Part shown: piece by piece, positions 10,381 to 21,734 of the stretch
How the letters are laid out: each line of letters starts with the position of its first letter
Position numbering within the stretch: the stretch's first letter is position 1
Source: Mastacembelus armatus
Lineage: Eukaryota; Chordata; Actinopteri; Synbranchiformes; Mastacembelidae
Reading direction: 5' to 3'
Length of the DNA: 64,000 nt
NCBI RefSeq assembly: GCF_900324485.2
Contig: NW_022872910.1
Location: 186,001 to 250,000 of the forward strand
Program-made: the position numbers and the translations under genes
Notes under the pieces: generated by a model
What the model was told of the DNA's origin: nothing
Database searches by the model: none
Seen by the model: the letters and a program-made list of their open reading frames with translations, nothing else

Positions 10381-10906
10381 TTTCTAGAGCACAGTAGTAG
10401 AGAGCTGTGTCTGCCAGGGTTAGACTCTTTATGGTCAGTTCAGTTGATGCATCTGATGTTTTGGATTCATATCGATTATCAGGAATATATTGTCTATCAC
10501 TCCTTGATCTAGCACCTTTCCAGAGTATAAACTGAGGAGCTTCCAGGTCTGAATGATGTTTGTACCAGTAAAGATAAATATTAGTTCTATCTGTTTGATA
10601 GTGACATGTGAGTTTGACAGATTCTCCTTCTCTTCCAGTGACTTCATCTTCTACAGGAGAGATTGTGTCTCCAGCTGTTAGTCCTGGAAAAAGTAGAGAA
10701 AATGAAGCCATTAGACGAACATTGTCCATGAGGCTGAGAGGAGAAGACAGAGGAAAATGTCAGTGTACAGTGTTACTCTGTGGACACAAACTGTTGACCA
10801 GGACTTCCTGCCAAAGACAAATTCATTGCAAGTTTGAATGAGACGCCTGTTTGTGGTCAAACTCACCTATAAAGTGAGATAAAAAGAGAAAGAAGTAAAG
10901 CAACAT
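10381..10906 (-). CDS. TRAV/TRDV variable segment, family B (V7)
   Basis: Leader exon 10867-10906 (MLLYFFLFLSHFI) plus a 183-bp GT-AG intron and V exon 10381-10683, giving GLTAGDTISPVEDEV at the junction. Cys in KLTCHYQ, CDR1 TDRTNIYLYW, CDR2 WKGARSRSDRQ, YYCALET. RSS has a true 23-bp spacer (nonamer 10342-10350, heptamer 10374-10380), unlike the 22 bp of other families. An in-frame ATG at 10727-10729 inside the intron opens a second possible, unspliced leader (MASFSLLFPGLTAG). Likely functional. Confidence 0.9.
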
Positions 10907-11153
10907 GTCTTTGGAGTTGTTGAAGTCAGACAGCAGATGAACAGTGTTCTTCCACTGCAGTAGAATGAAAAAACTAAACAGTGTCTGCTGCACAGCTCTT
11001 CTCCTCAGCATCAAGCTGATTGGACTTTGACTTCCTGCAACAAACCACTGAAGTTTAACAGTGTGTGTCTCCCTCTGGTGGATGTTGTGGAGTATTGTGT
11101 TGTCTTTGCTCCAAAGGTTTTTGTACAGAGTTTTGGTGTTTCCTGTCACTGTG

Positions 11154-11600
11154 GGCTGCAGAGCACAGTAGTACACAGCAGAGTCAGACACTGCAGCAGA
11201 GGAGATCTGCAGATGAAACTCCTTTGTTTTCTTGTCATGTCTCATAGACCTTCTCCCTGTGGTCTCTGAATATTCTGCGATTAGCAGCTGTGGAGATGAA
11301 CTGGACTTCTGGTGATACCAGTATACATAGTTCACAGAGCCTGAATAGTTGCAGGAGAGAGTCACAGTGTCTCCTTCCAAAGTCGTCATTTCCTCTTTAA
11401 AAGGTGTCAGTAAATCCTCAGAGGATCCTGAGAAGAACAAAAATATGTTTCATCATGAAACTTAGATTTCTTGAAGCTGAACACACTGTTAGAAAACTGT
11501 TCAGGAATGTTTCTGTATCTTCACCACTTTCTCCAGTTAGAGTTGACTTACCAGTATGAAAGGAGACCATCAGCATCCAAATGAAAAGCAGCAGCATCAT
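11154..11600 (-). CDS. TRAV/TRDV variable segment, family D (V8)
   Basis: Leader exon 11552-11600 (MMLLLFIWMLMVSFHT), a 124-bp intron, V exon 11154-11427 (274 bp, the shortest family here). Open frame: GSSEDLLTPFKEEMTTLEG, Cys in TLSCNYS, VYWYHQK, RSMRHDKKTKEFHLQ, YYCALQP. RSS: heptamer 11147-11153, nonamer 11116-11124. Promoter box GCTCCTCC at 11683-11690, 83 bp above the ATG. An in-frame ATG at 11667-11669 would extend the leader but is probably 5' UTR. The inverted copy at 59721-60167 differs by Asn/Asp in CDR1 and Gln/Pro in framework 2. Confidence 0.92.
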
Positions 11601-11699
11601 TTTCACTTGGACTGAATGAACAACAGAGAGAAGACAGCAGCTCTTCAGTTCCAAAATGAAGCCTTTCATATTCAGTTGTGTAGCTCCTCCTCTTGCTGT

Positions 11700-12139
11700 G
11701 CTCTGTTTCCATTCAGGCTGATGGAAGCTTTAGAAATGACAGTGATGCTGCAGCCCCATCATCCAAGAAGCTCAGACTGAAGCAGGAATCTGCAGGAAAA
11801 TCACCTGAATGAATCTGGAGAGAAACAACTTCCTGAGAAAACAGATCACCCAGACTGCTGCACAGTGCACAGAAATTCTGACTGTTGTCAGTATGAAACA
11901 TGAACATGACATAAACATAAAGAAGTAAAGTCTCAGTCATTATAGTCTAATTATGAATCAAGAGTTTACAGTAAAACATTGGTAACACAGTGATGCAGTA
12001 AAAACACTGTTTTCTGCTTCGTTGTTCAGGAGTCAAGATTTAAGATCTCCTTCATCGTCACTTCACAATGTGAAACCAAATATTGTTTCTCATCAGGGCT
12101 TTAAAAAGATCCTATTAAGTAATAATTTTAAAATAGCAA
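11700..12139. other. Upstream flank of V8, nothing recognised
   Basis: Sequence shared with 40400-40480 (the start of the V23 flank) and, inverted, with 59183-59620. No gene or repeat is recognised before the LINE tail near 12140. Confidence 0.5.
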
Positions 12140-13270
12140 ATAACTCAATTCAATTTTCGCCAAATCACAATAAAATCATCTCAAGGCACTTTACAAAAAA
12201 CCCAACAAATCCCTTATGAGCAGCATTTGGCAACGGTGAAGAGGAAAAACTCCCTTTAACGTAAGAAAAAACCATGAGCAGAACCAGGCTGCATCACGCC
12301 TATAGCAGAATAACTAAGGGATGGTTCAGGGTTACCAGAACCAACTATAAGATTTGTCAAAAAGGAAGGTTTTAAGTCTAGCCTTAAAAGTACAGAGAAT
12401 GTCTGCCTCCTGAACCCAGACTGAGAGCTGGTTCTACAGGAGAGGAGCTTGATAGCTAAAGGCGCTGCCTCCTATTCTACTTTTGGAAACTCTGGGAACC
12501 ACAAGTAGACCTTCACTTTGAGAGCGAAGTGCTCTATTGGGATAATATGGTACTATGAGGTCTTTAAGGTATGAAGGAGCTTGATCATGAAGGGATTTGT
12601 ATGTGAGAAGAAGGATTTTAAATTCTATTCTGGATTGTACAGGGAGCCAAAGAAAAGAACCTAATATAGAAGGAATATGATCTCTCTTGCTAGTTCCTGT
12701 CAGGACTCTAGCTGTAGCATTCTGGATGAACTGGAGGCTTTTTATGGAGATAGTGGGACATCCAGATAGTAATGAGTTACAGTAATCTAGCCTTGAGGTA
12801 ACAAATACATGGACTAGTTTTTCTGTGTCACTTTGGGACAGGATGTTCCTATTTTTTGCAAAATTGCATAAGTGAACGAAGGCAGTTCTAGAGATTTGTT
12901 TTATGTGTGAATTATGTCCTGGTCAAAATTAACTGCAAGGTTTTTCACAGCAGTGCTGGAGGCCAGGGCTATGCCATCTAAAGTAGCTATCTTGTTAGAA
13001 AAGCTATTTCTGAGGTTTTTAGGCCCAAATGCAATAACTTCTGTTTTCTATGAGTTTAAAAGTAGAAAGTTACTGGTCATCCAGTTCTTTATGTTTTTTA
13101 GACACGCCTAAAGTGTGGCTAACTGGTTTGTGTTAACAGGTTTCAGAGATAGATACAGCTGAGTGTCATCTGCATAGCAGTGGTAATTAATAGAGTGCTT
13201 CCTAATAACATAGCCTAAAGGGAGCATGTATAAGGTGAACAGAATCGGTCTAAGCACAGAACCTTGTGGA
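12140..13270 (-). mobile_element. L2-like LINE (type A) 3' part, interrupted
   Basis: The minus strand begins with the (TTGAA)-type tail and 3' UTR near 12140-12300 and then the C-terminal part of an L2 ORF2, up to the [10 protein letters not shown] region near 13150. Stops show decay. It is cut at 13270 by another LINE (13271-14151) and resumes at 14152. The matching inverted copy lies at 58064-59182. Confidence 0.8.
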
Positions 13271-14151
13271 AACCAAAATTTCCTTCACCTTAATGAAAGT
13301 AAAAGTGAGTGTATTTTGTTTGGCCCCCCAGGATTCTACCGCAACATTGATCTCAGTGCTCTGACATTGCATGTTGGTCAATCTGTGAGGAACTTGGGAG
13401 TGATTTTTGATAACAAGCTGAAATTGGACAAACAAATAAATGCTGTGGTCAAAGACAGCTTTTTCCAGCTGCGTCTTCTGGCCAAAGTGAAACCCTTTCT
13501 ATCTCGCAGTGATGTGGAGAAAGCTGTTCATGCTTTCATTAGTTCACGCATTGACTACTGTAATTCGCTGTATTTTGGGATTACACAAGTCCCTAGTTAA
13601 TCGATTACAATTGGTGCAAAATGCAGCTGCACGCCTTTTAACCGGCTCGTCTAGATCCAATCACATCACTCCCATTCTTTACTCTCTTCACTGGCTGCCA
13701 GTTCGTTACCGCATCCAGTTTAAAATTTTAACTTTTGTTTTTAAAGCTCTTAATGATCTCGCTCCTCCTTATCTATCGGAGATTTTAACCCTCCACCACC
13801 CCAGTAGGGTTCTTCGTCTGTCCTCTCAGACTGTACTGGAGGTCCCTAGATCCCAGTATAAACAGTGGGGTGATCGTGCATTCGCTGTAGCTGCTCCCAA
13901 ACTGTGGAATACTCTGCCCCTGGAGCTGCGAGCACTCACTGACCCGTCTCTTTTTAAGTCCGGACTAAAGACTTATCTGTTCAGGCTAGCCTTTAGCTCT
14001 TAGCAGTACAACTTATTACACAAAAGTATGCCTATGTCTTTTTCTGCTTATTGCATTTTATTATTGTTTACTTGATGTACAGCACTTTGGTCTTCCTTAT
14101 GTTGTTGTAAAGTGCTTTATAAATAAACATTGATTGATTGATTGATTGATT
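13271..14151 (+). mobile_element. L2-like LINE (type C) 3' end nested in another LINE
   Basis: Plus-strand reading: LRNLGVIFDNKLKLD-like thumb region (about 13390-13430), RLLTGSSRSNHITPILYSLH (about 13638-13695), APKLWNTLPLELRALTD (about 13890-13940), then a 3' UTR ending in (ATTG)n at about 14129-14151. One frameshift near 13600 splits the ORF. The type-A LINE resumes right after the tail; the flanks overlap by only AA, so any target duplication is 2 bp or less. Confidence 0.8.
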
Positions 14152-14370
14152 GAACTCCATAATTAACCTTTGTGCGCATGGAAGGTTCATCATGAACATG
14201 AACAAACTGGAATCTGTCCGATAAATAAGATTTGAACCATTTGAATGCTGTTCCTTTGATTCCAATCACATGTTCCAGTCTCTGTAATAACATGCTGTGG
14301 TCAATAGTGTCAAGTGCAGCACTCAGGTCTAGCAGGACAAGAATATAGATGAGTCCATTATCATCTAGTA
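14152..14370 (-). mobile_element. Type-A L2-like LINE, continuation after nested insertion
   Basis: Continues the RT reading on the minus strand ([36 protein letters not shown]) exactly where the copy ending at 13270 stopped. The reading diverges from the full-length copy at about 14370, the 5' truncation point of this insertion. Confidence 0.75.
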
Positions 14371-14640
14371 AGTACTGGTTCAAGACCACTGCGATACTCT
14401 GGCATCATGATTTGTTGAATTATATATTGTTGGTTTGTGAGGCTACACTATCTGGTCTGTGTATCATTAGCCTCTCTAGCTGAAGAGCAGCATGTGTGAT
14501 GTTCTCAGTTAGCAAAGTTTCAGTGTAGTCAAAGACACAGCAGTCCCCCCATGATTCATCCTCTTTTATTTCTCTGCTTTACAAAGAATCCAGACTGTGA
14601 TGACAAACCACAGAAGTTCAACAGTGTGTGTCTCCCTCTG
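14371..14640. other. Spacer before V9, shared with later blocks
   Basis: The same sequence follows the LINE copies near 20640-20830 and, in part, 23060-23110, showing that these LINE copies descend from one insertion. No gene is recognised. Confidence 0.5.
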
Positions 14641-14716
14641 GTGGCTGTTGTGGAGTATTGTGTTGTCTTTGCTCCAAAGGTTTTTGTACAGAGTTTTGGT
14701 GTTTCCTGTCACTGTG

Positions 14717-15162
14717 GGCTGCAGAGCACAGTAGTACACAGCAGAGTCAGACAGCTGAAGCTTCTGGATCTTCAGAGGAACTGATCTGGATGTGGAATTC
14801 AGTGTGGATGAAAATCTCTCCCTGTACTCATCTGGTGTGTTGCCTTCATCTAGATTAACTCGACTCAGGATGAACGTGGGGCTGTTGTTTCCATCCTGTT
14901 TGTACCAGTAGAGATATGGACTTGCTGAACTGCTGTTATACAGACAGCCAAGTGTTACTGCGTCTCCTTCAGTAGCAGTCTCATCTCCTTCTGGCTGCAG
15001 CACGTTGTCTTTTTGTGCTCTGCATTCTGTAAAACACCAACAAACAGTGTCAGTGTGCTGTTAAAGAGTCATGTCAATGCTGGAATGATATCAGAGAAAC
15101 AGAGTTGTGTTCATACCAAGGCACATAGCAGCCAGCAACGCTGAAATGAACAGAGGCATCAT
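14717..15162 (-). CDS. TRAV/TRDV variable segment, family A (V9)
   Basis: Leader exon 15117-15162 (starts MMPLFISALLAAMCL), a 90-bp intron, V exon 14717-15026. Open frame with GDETATEGDAVTLGCLYN, CDR1 SSSASPYLYW, CDR2 SRVNLDEGN, YYCALQP. RSS: heptamer 14710-14716, nonamer 14679-14687. Differences from V6 concentrate in CDR1 and CDR2. Its upstream flank holds the LINE at 15594. Likely functional. Confidence 0.92.
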
Positions 15163-15249
15163 ATGTGCAGTGTTGAGGAACTGGGAGCTCCAGCCAGTAT
15201 GAAGAAGCCTGTGATCCCTCTGTTTAGTCTTCATCAACACTAAGTTGGT

Positions 15250-15593
15250 GGATTAGAAGGAGGAGCCTGATCACAGTGACAGGGCTCATTCACAGCCCTG
15301 TGTTATTCCCCTGCTGACAACTTTACTCTGAACACAGTTTGGACCAGTCTCCTTTCAGTGTCCAACTTGCCTTGTATGTGATCGTCATTGGACATTTCAG
15401 CTAAACCGTTTCCTGTTTTACAGCTGCTGCACATTCCCGTTGGTCCCTGACATATAAAGCTGCTAATTGTTGGGAACCTGCTACGACCCCTTTAATATCT
15501 TTTATCACAAATAGTACAAGCAAACTGAGAAGGAACATTTGACAAATGGGACTTTGTAAATTCTCTTCAGGATTTTTTTCTTTTCAATCAATC
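15250..15593. other. Upstream flank of V9, non-coding
   Basis: Copy of the 9480-9810 spacer, broken at 15593 by a LINE insertion. No intact frame or other feature. Confidence 0.55.
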
Positions 15594-17182
15594 AATCAAT
15601 CAATCAAATCTTTATTTGTATAGCACCTTACATCAACTCAGGTTGACCGAAGTGCTTCACAACATTAAAAAAATCTAAAAAATAAAGGATATATACAATA
15701 ATAAGGAGTATAAAATACACCCGACACACAAAAAAAAAAAAATGGCAGGGTCGTGCTATGAATCAAAAGCCAGTCTGAATAACTGAGTCTTAAGTTTCGC
15801 TCTAAACAGGGGCAGGTCATTGATGGAACATAATTCAATGGTCAAAGTGTTCCAGAGTTTGGGACCTGCCACTGGCACAATAAACCCATTGTTTGTACCT
15901 CGATCAAGAGAGCAAATGTTGGCCAGCAGAAGGCAAATCTCTGCTGGGTTGGTGAGAACTTCAAATCTCTCATAGGTATGAAGGTGCCCTGTCATTGATT
16001 GGACTGAAAGTAAACAACAGAAGCTTAAATAGAATTTGGAATTGTACGGGGAGCCAGTGGAGGGAATACAGGATTGCGGAGATATGATCATGCTTTTTGG
16101 TGTTAGTCAGCAAGCGGGCCGCAGCATTCTGAACAAGTTGCAAGCGATGGATGTCAGCTTGGTTAATGCAAACATAAAGAGTGTTGAAATGATTTAGCCG
16201 GGATCTAATGAAAGTGTGAATTGCTTCTCTAGGTCACTGTGGTTCAGAAAGGGCTTAACCTTTGCAAGGAGGCATAGCTGAAAAAAACTTGCCTTCACAA
16301 CAGAATTAATTTGTTTATGGAAGTTTAAGTTATTGTCTAAGGTCACCCCCAGGTTTTTGACCGTGAAGTGTCAGAGAGTCAAAACCAGAAGCCTCAAAAC
16401 TGGGACGGTTGGGGGTGCCAACGAGAATATATTCTGTCCTGCGCTCGTTCAAACTAAGAAAGTTCTGAGATAACCAGATTTTGATGTCATCCAAACACCT
16501 ACAGATGGATATGAGTGTGTCAGAAGAGTTAGAAACAACTGGCAGGTAGATCTGTAAGTCATCTGCATACAGATGAAAGGAGACGTTGTATTTTGTGATA
16601 ATCGATCCTAATGGTAACATGTACAAAGAGAATAAAACAGGGCCCAGAATGGAGCCCTGTGGCACACCAGAGGTCAGGGGAGCTGGAGAGAAGGAAAGGT
16701 CGCCAATCACGACAGGAAAGGTTCTATTCATTAAATCGGACCTGAACCACTTGTAGTACAGGTCCCTGAAGGCCAACTAGGTGTGATAAATGTGTCAGGG
16801 GGATGGAGTGACCCACAGTATCAAATGCTGTGGTGAAGTCCAGCATTACTAGCAGCATAGGTTTCTTAGAATCCAGGGACAGGAGGATATCATTCTGAAC
16901 CTTCAAGAGAGCGGGTTCAGTACTGTGCCAAGTTCTAAAGCCAGATTGGAATTTTTCAAAAATATGGTTCTTTTCAAAAACAGAATGAAGCTGGATGAAA
17001 ACAACTTTTTCCAAAACATTAGACAAGAAAGGTAAATGGGATACTGGTCTAAAGTTTGAGAGAAGTGCAGGATCAAGATTGGATTGGATTTTTTGAGAAA
17101 AGGCCTTACCACAGCATGCTTGAATACATCTGGGACAGACCCTGAGCTGAGGAAGCTGTTAATGAATAGGAGGAGACATTGT
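15594..17182 (-). mobile_element. L2-like LINE (type D) 3' half
   Basis: The minus strand ends (left side) in a (GATT)n tail at 15594-15605 and reads RT motifs: FQSGFRTWHSTEPALLKVQ and LLVMLDFTTAFDTVGHSI (about 16790-16930), GVPQGSILGPVLFSLYM (about 16622-16675), LYADDLQIYLP (about 16535-16575), then AGPKLWNTLTIELCSIND. It is 5' truncated and has frameshifts near 16750 and between 16330 and 16090. The empty-site equivalent is 9805-9830. The same insertion, at the same junctions, is present at 54442-57667. Confidence 0.85.
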
Positions 17183-17700
17183 CTTGAATGTAAATATCAT
17201 GTTTGGTCAAATCAAAGATGGTGGATTTGTTGTTGAAACTTCAATCAAAAATGTTGAAACTTGGTAAAAATCTTCAGCTGTGAAAGTTTGAAACTTTTGT
17301 TGTTTTGAGTTTTTCTGTGTATTTTGATGTCTGAACATATAAACTAGTGATGTCAGTGTGTTATTAGTTAATACTTTAGTGTGAATTTGGGCTGTAGTTC
17401 TCCATGAACAATGGAAGGAGCTCATTGTGGCCTAATGACCCACAGTGTATGAAGAGGATTAACTGAGTAAGTCAGAGTCTGTTTATTTGTTTTCATGGTC
17501 TCTTGTGTCTGAAGCATCAACAGTTGGTTTGTCATTGATGTGGATTTGCTGCTGATGTGAATCCTCCCCCAGTGTTTCATTAGCAGCTGTAACCACAGGG
17601 ACTCTGATCAAACAGGAATGAGCAGAATAAATCTGATATGAAGCTGTGGTTTGAATCCCACTTCCCTCCCCTTTGAAGAGTAGTCAGATATCTGTGTTCA
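17183..17700. other. Spacer between LINE and V10
   Basis: Copy of the 9815-10340 spacer with a small deletion near 17405. No gene is recognised. Confidence 0.55.
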
Positions 17701-17739
17701 GGTTTTTGTACAGACTCTTCTACACTTTGTATCACTGTG

Positions 17740-18262
17740 TTTCTAGAGCACAGTAGTAGAGAGCTGTGTCTGCCAGGGTTAGACTCTTTATGGTCAGTTC
17801 AGTTGATGCATCTGATGTTTGGGATTCATATCGATTATCAGGAATATATTGACCTGTTTCCCCTTTGGCTCCTTTCATGAGTATAAACTGAGGAGCTTCC
17901 AGGTCTGAATGATGTTTGTACCAGTAAAGATAAATATAAGTTTCAGTTGTTTGATAGCGACATGTGAGTTTGACAGATTCTCCTTCTCTTCCAGTGACTT
18001 CATCTTGTACAGGAGAGATTGTGTCTCCAGCTGTTAGTCCTGGAAAAAGCAGAGAAAATGAAGCCATTAGATGAACATTGTCCACGAGGCTGAGAGGAGA
18101 AGACAGTGGAAAATGTCAGTGTACAGTGTTACTCTGTGGACACAAACTGTTGACCAGGACTTCCTGACAAAGACAAATTCATTGCGAGGTTGAATGAGAC
18201 GCCTGTTTGTGGTCAAACTCACCTATAAAGTGAGATAAAAAGAGAAAGAAGTAAAGCAACAT
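17740..18262 (-). CDS. TRAV/TRDV variable segment, family B (V10)
   Basis: Leader exon 18223-18262 (MLLYFFLFLSHFI), a 183-bp intron, V exon 17740-18039. Open frame: DTISPVQDEVTGREGES, Cys in KLTCRYQ, CDR1 TTETYIYLYW, CDR2 MKGAKGETGQ, YYCALET. RSS: nonamer 17701-17709, 23-bp spacer, heptamer 17733-17739. It has Gln in PVQDEV where the other four B copies have Glu. The intronic in-frame ATG for an unspliced leader is also kept. Likely functional. Confidence 0.92.
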
Positions 18263-18509
18263 GTCTTTGGAGTTGTTGAAGTCAGACAGCAGATGAACAG
18301 TGTTCTTCCACTGCAGTAGAATGAAAAAACTAAACAGTGTCTGCTGCACAGCTCTTCTCCTCAGCATCAAGCTGATTGGGCTTTGACTTCCTGCAACAAA
18401 CCACTGAAGTTTAACAGTGTGTGTCTCCCTCTGGTGGATGTTGTGGAGTATTGTGTTGTCTTTGCTCCAAAGGTTTTTGTACAGAGTTTTGGTGTTTCCT
18501 GTCACTGTG

Positions 18510-18955
18510 GGCCTCACAGCACAGTAGTACACAGCAGAGTCAGACACTGCAGCAGAGGAGATGTTCATGCTGATTTGCTTTTCCTCCACTTTGACCTTCA
18601 GTCCAGGAACTGGATTATTTAATACTTCTCCTGAAGCAGTGTGTGAGATGAGGAACTCTGGTGGTTTTCCTGGATATTGGCGATACCAGAAGAAATAATC
18701 ACCAGGTGACAGTTTGGGGTATTTGTAGGACAGAGTGACAGTGCTGTCTTCTAAACTGAACTCTTCATTCTTGACTGGACTCAGATCTTCACAGCCGACA
18801 CCTGAAGGAAGACATAACTCTGTTATAACTTATTGCTCCAAAGGTTTTATCAGTGAATTCTATTTTACATTTCTATGTTCACTAGTGAATTTTCTCCTAC
18901 CTGTCAGTGTGATCAGAAACAAAGCTGAAAACAGATGTAAGTGCTCTGACTCCAT
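18510..18955 (-). CDS. TRAV/TRDV variable segment, family C (V11), first Ig Cys replaced by Tyr
   Basis: Leader exon 18901-18955 (MESEHLHLFSALFLITLT), a 99-bp intron, V exon 18510-18801. Open frame: GVGCEDLSPVKNEEFS, VTLSYKYPKLSPGDYFF, WYRQYPGKPPEFL, EVLNNPVPGLKVKVEEKQ, YYCAVRP. RSS: heptamer 18503-18509, nonamer 18472-18480. Promoter box GCTCCTCC at 19033-19040, 78 bp above the ATG. Tandem partner of V12 at 20953. Intact except for the Tyr at the first Ig cysteine position. Confidence 0.9.
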
Positions 18956-19329
18956 CTTAAAGACAGAAGCTGTTTCTGCTTTAATCTCCACTGTGAGAGT
19001 TTCAGTCTTTTCTGTCCTTCAGTCACAGTTTTGCTCCTCCCTTCATCTCTTCATCTCCTCCTTTCACACAGGACTGACGACTTTTCAGCTTCTCACTGGT
19101 CTTTATTGCTTTGCATAACATTGCATGGTTTTTATCACTAACTGGCTCATTATCCAGGCTGTGGAGTTTGTTCATAAATGTTGTAGTTATTTTAAAGGGA
19201 GAAGGCTCATGGTCATTTGACTCCAAAGCAGCTTTTGCATTGGTGTCACATTCACTGACTGATGGAAACATAAAGTGAGAGGCTGCTTCATAAAAAGAGG
19301 TTCATGAATGATTGAATCATTTTATTGCA

Positions 19330-19735
19330 GAATCACTACCCACTCTTTCCTAACCAGGGTCCCAGGGATCAGCTGGAGCCTATACCAGCTCTCTTTGGGT
19401 GAAAGGTAGGGGGACACCCTGGACAGGTCCCCAGTCCATCACAGGGCCACATAGAGACAAACAACCTCACACACTCACACTCACTCCTATGTGCAATTTA
19501 GAGTCACCAATCAACCTGACATCCATGTTTTTGGACTGTGGGAGGAAACCAGAGTAGCTGGAGTAAATTGGCCAAAGCGAAAAAAATGTAATTTCCAGAT
19601 CTATCCAGATGGCAAATAAAGTTATACATGAGTTTTCTTAACACTGCTTGAAAAGTATTTACTTGTAAGGTCACAAACAGCTCAATAGCACACCACCATC
19701 TAGGCTTCTTAAGCAATATTCCCTACACTGGGAGT
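19330..19735. repeat. Common teleost dispersed repeat, class uncertain
   Basis: Contains GGACAGGTCCCCAGTCCATC and TTTTTGGACTGTGGGAGGAA, phrases I recall from an abundant fish interspersed repeat. I cannot assign it to a class from the sequence. It is absent from the paralogous copy near 21780. Confidence 0.45.
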
Positions 19736-20620
19736 GGTAGGCTAGCTCGGTGCACCGATGTTCCTCAGGCAGTCTAGGCCTGTAGCAGAATAACTAAAGG
19801 ATGGTTCAGGGTTACCTGAAGCCAGCCCTAACTATACGCTTTGTCAGAAAGGAAGGTTTTTAAATCTAGTACAGAGTGTCTGCCTCCTGAACCCAGACTG
19901 GGAGCTGGTTCCACAGGAGAGGAGCTTGATGGCTATAGGCTCTGCCTCCCATTCTACTTTTGTAAACTCTGGGAACCACAGGTAGAAAGAAGGCAGTTCT
20001 AGAGATTTGTTTTATGTGTGAATTAAAGAACATGTCCTGGTCAAAATTAACTGCAAGGTTTTTCACAGTAGTGCTGGAGGCCAGGGCTATGCCATCTAAA
20101 GTAACTATATTGTTAGAAAAGCTATTTCTGAGGCTTTTAGGCCCAAATACAATAACTTCTGTTTTCTCTAAATTTAAAAGTACAAACTTACTGGTCATCC
20201 AGGCATTTACATGCTTTAGACACTCTTAAAATCTGGCTAACTGGTTTGTGTTATCAGGTTTCATAGATAGATACAGCTGAGTGTCATCTGCATAGCAGCG
20301 GTAATTAATAGAGTGCTTCCTAATAGTATTGCCTAAAGGAAGCATGTATAAGGTGAACAGAATCGGTCTAAGCACAGAACCTTGTGGAACTCCAAAACTA
20401 ACTTTTGTGCACATGGAAGGTTCATCATGAACATGAACAAATTGGAATCTGTCCGATAAATAAGACTGGAACCATTTTAACGCTTTTCCTTCGATTCCAG
20501 TCACATGTTCCAGTCTCTGTAATAAGATGCTGTGGTCAATAGTGTTAAGTGCAGCACTAAGGTCTAGAAAGACAAGTATAGAGATGAGTCCATTATCATG
20601 TAGTGAGTACTGGTTTGAGA
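19736..20620 (-). mobile_element. Type-A L2-like LINE fragment with internal deletion
   Basis: Minus-strand RT readings include LDLSAALNTIDHSILLQ (about 20515-20565), [18 protein letters not shown] (about 20350-20400) and [11 protein letters not shown] (about 20265-20300). An internal deletion joins the region near 19985 directly to sequence that is normally about 400 bp further into the ORF. The copy at 22113 has the same deletion, so both come from one ancestor. Confidence 0.8.
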
Positions 20621-20952
20621 TCACTACGATACTCTGGCATCATGATTTGCTGATATATATATTGTTGGTTTGTGAGGCTACACTATCTGCTCTGTAGAGC
20701 ATTAGCTTCTCTAGCTGAAGAGCAGCATCTGTGATGTTCTCAGTTAGCAAAGTTTCAGTGTAGTCAAAGACACAGCAGTCCCCCCCATGATTCATTCAGC
20801 TGTTATTCTCTTGTTTTCAAAGAATCCAGACTGTAATGACAAACTACTGAAGTTTAACAGTGTGTGTCTCCCTCTGGTGGATGTTGTGGAGTATTGTGTT
20901 GTCTTTGCTCCAAAGGTTTTTGTACAGAGTTTTGGTGTTTCCTGTCACTGTG

Positions 20953-21398
20953 GGCTTCACAGCACAGTAGTACACAGCAGAGTCAGACACTGCAGCAGAG
21001 GAGATGTTCATGCTGATTTGCTTTTCCTCCACTTTGACCTTCAGTCCAGGAACTGGATTATTTCCCACTTGTCCTGAAGCAGAGTGTGAGATGAGGAACT
21101 CTGGTGGTTTTCCTGGATATTGGCGATACCAGAAGAAATAATTACCAGCTGACAGTTTGGGGTATTTGTAGGACAGAGTGACAGTGCTGTCTTCTAAACT
21201 GAACTCTTCTTTGTTGACTGGACTCAGATCTTCACAGCCGACACCTGAAGGAAGACATAACTCTGTTATAACTTATTGCTCCAAAGGTTTTATCAGTGAA
21301 TTCTATTTTACATTTCTATGTTCCCTAGTGAATTTTCTCCTACCTGTCAGTGTGATCAGAAACAAAGCTGAAAACAGATGTAAGTGCTCTGACTCCAT
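20953..21398 (-). CDS. TRAV/TRDV variable segment, family C (V12), first Ig Cys replaced by Tyr
   Basis: Leader exon 21344-21398 (MESEHLHLFSALFLITLT), a 99-bp intron, V exon 20953-21244. Open frame: GVGCEDLSPVNKEEFS, VTLSYKYPKLSAGNYFF, GQVGNNPVPGLKVKVEEK, YYCAVKP. RSS: heptamer 20946-20952, nonamer 20915-20923. Promoter box GCTCCTCC at 21476-21483. Compared with its tandem partner V11, changes cluster around CDR1 and CDR2 and at the last codons. Likely expressed. Confidence 0.9.
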
Positions 21399-21734
21399 CT
21401 TAAAGATAGAAGCTGTTTCTGCTTTAAACTCCACTGTGAGAGTTTCAGTCTTTTCTGTCCTTCAGTCACAGTTTTGCTCCTCCCTTCATCTCTTCATCTC
21501 CTCCTTTCACACAGGACTGACGACTTTTCAGCTTCTCACTGGTCTTTATTGCTTTGCATAACATTGAATGGTTTTTATCACTAACTGGCTCATTATCCAG
21601 GCTGTGGAGCTTGTTCATAAATGTTGTAGTTATGTTAAAGGGAGAAGGCTCATGGTCATTTGACTCCAAAGCAGCTTTTGCATTGGTGTCACATTCACTG
21701 ACTGATGGAAACATAAAGTGAGAGGCTGCTTCAT

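Larger units (their letters stand above)
7320..13262. repeat. Left arm of near-identical inverted repeat
   Basis: Bases 7320-13262 match the reverse complement of 58064-64000. Paired coordinates add up to 71320 from 7320 to about 10.3 kb and to 71321 up to about 11.6 kb, the shift being a single C missing near 61010. Differences are rare up to 10.8 kb and more frequent towards 13.26 kb. It carries V6, V7, V8 and part of an L2-like LINE. Confidence 0.9.
18400..20842. repeat. Tandem duplication II, copy 1 (2,443 bp)
   Basis: Bases from the 3' flank of V11 through its upstream LINE recur with a constant 2,443-bp offset at about 20843-23285 (for example V exons 18510 and 20953, leaders 18901 and 21344). 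The boundary falls in the conserved V 3' flank. The copies differ upstream, where copy 1 has 19330-19735 and copy 2 a longer LINE tail. Confidence 0.8.

Noticed and set aside
19109-19116. Octamer-like ATGCAAAG (sense strand) about 155 bp above V11
   Set aside because: One mismatch to ATGCAAAT, further upstream than is usual, and found only in the copied KVKVEEKQ subgroup.
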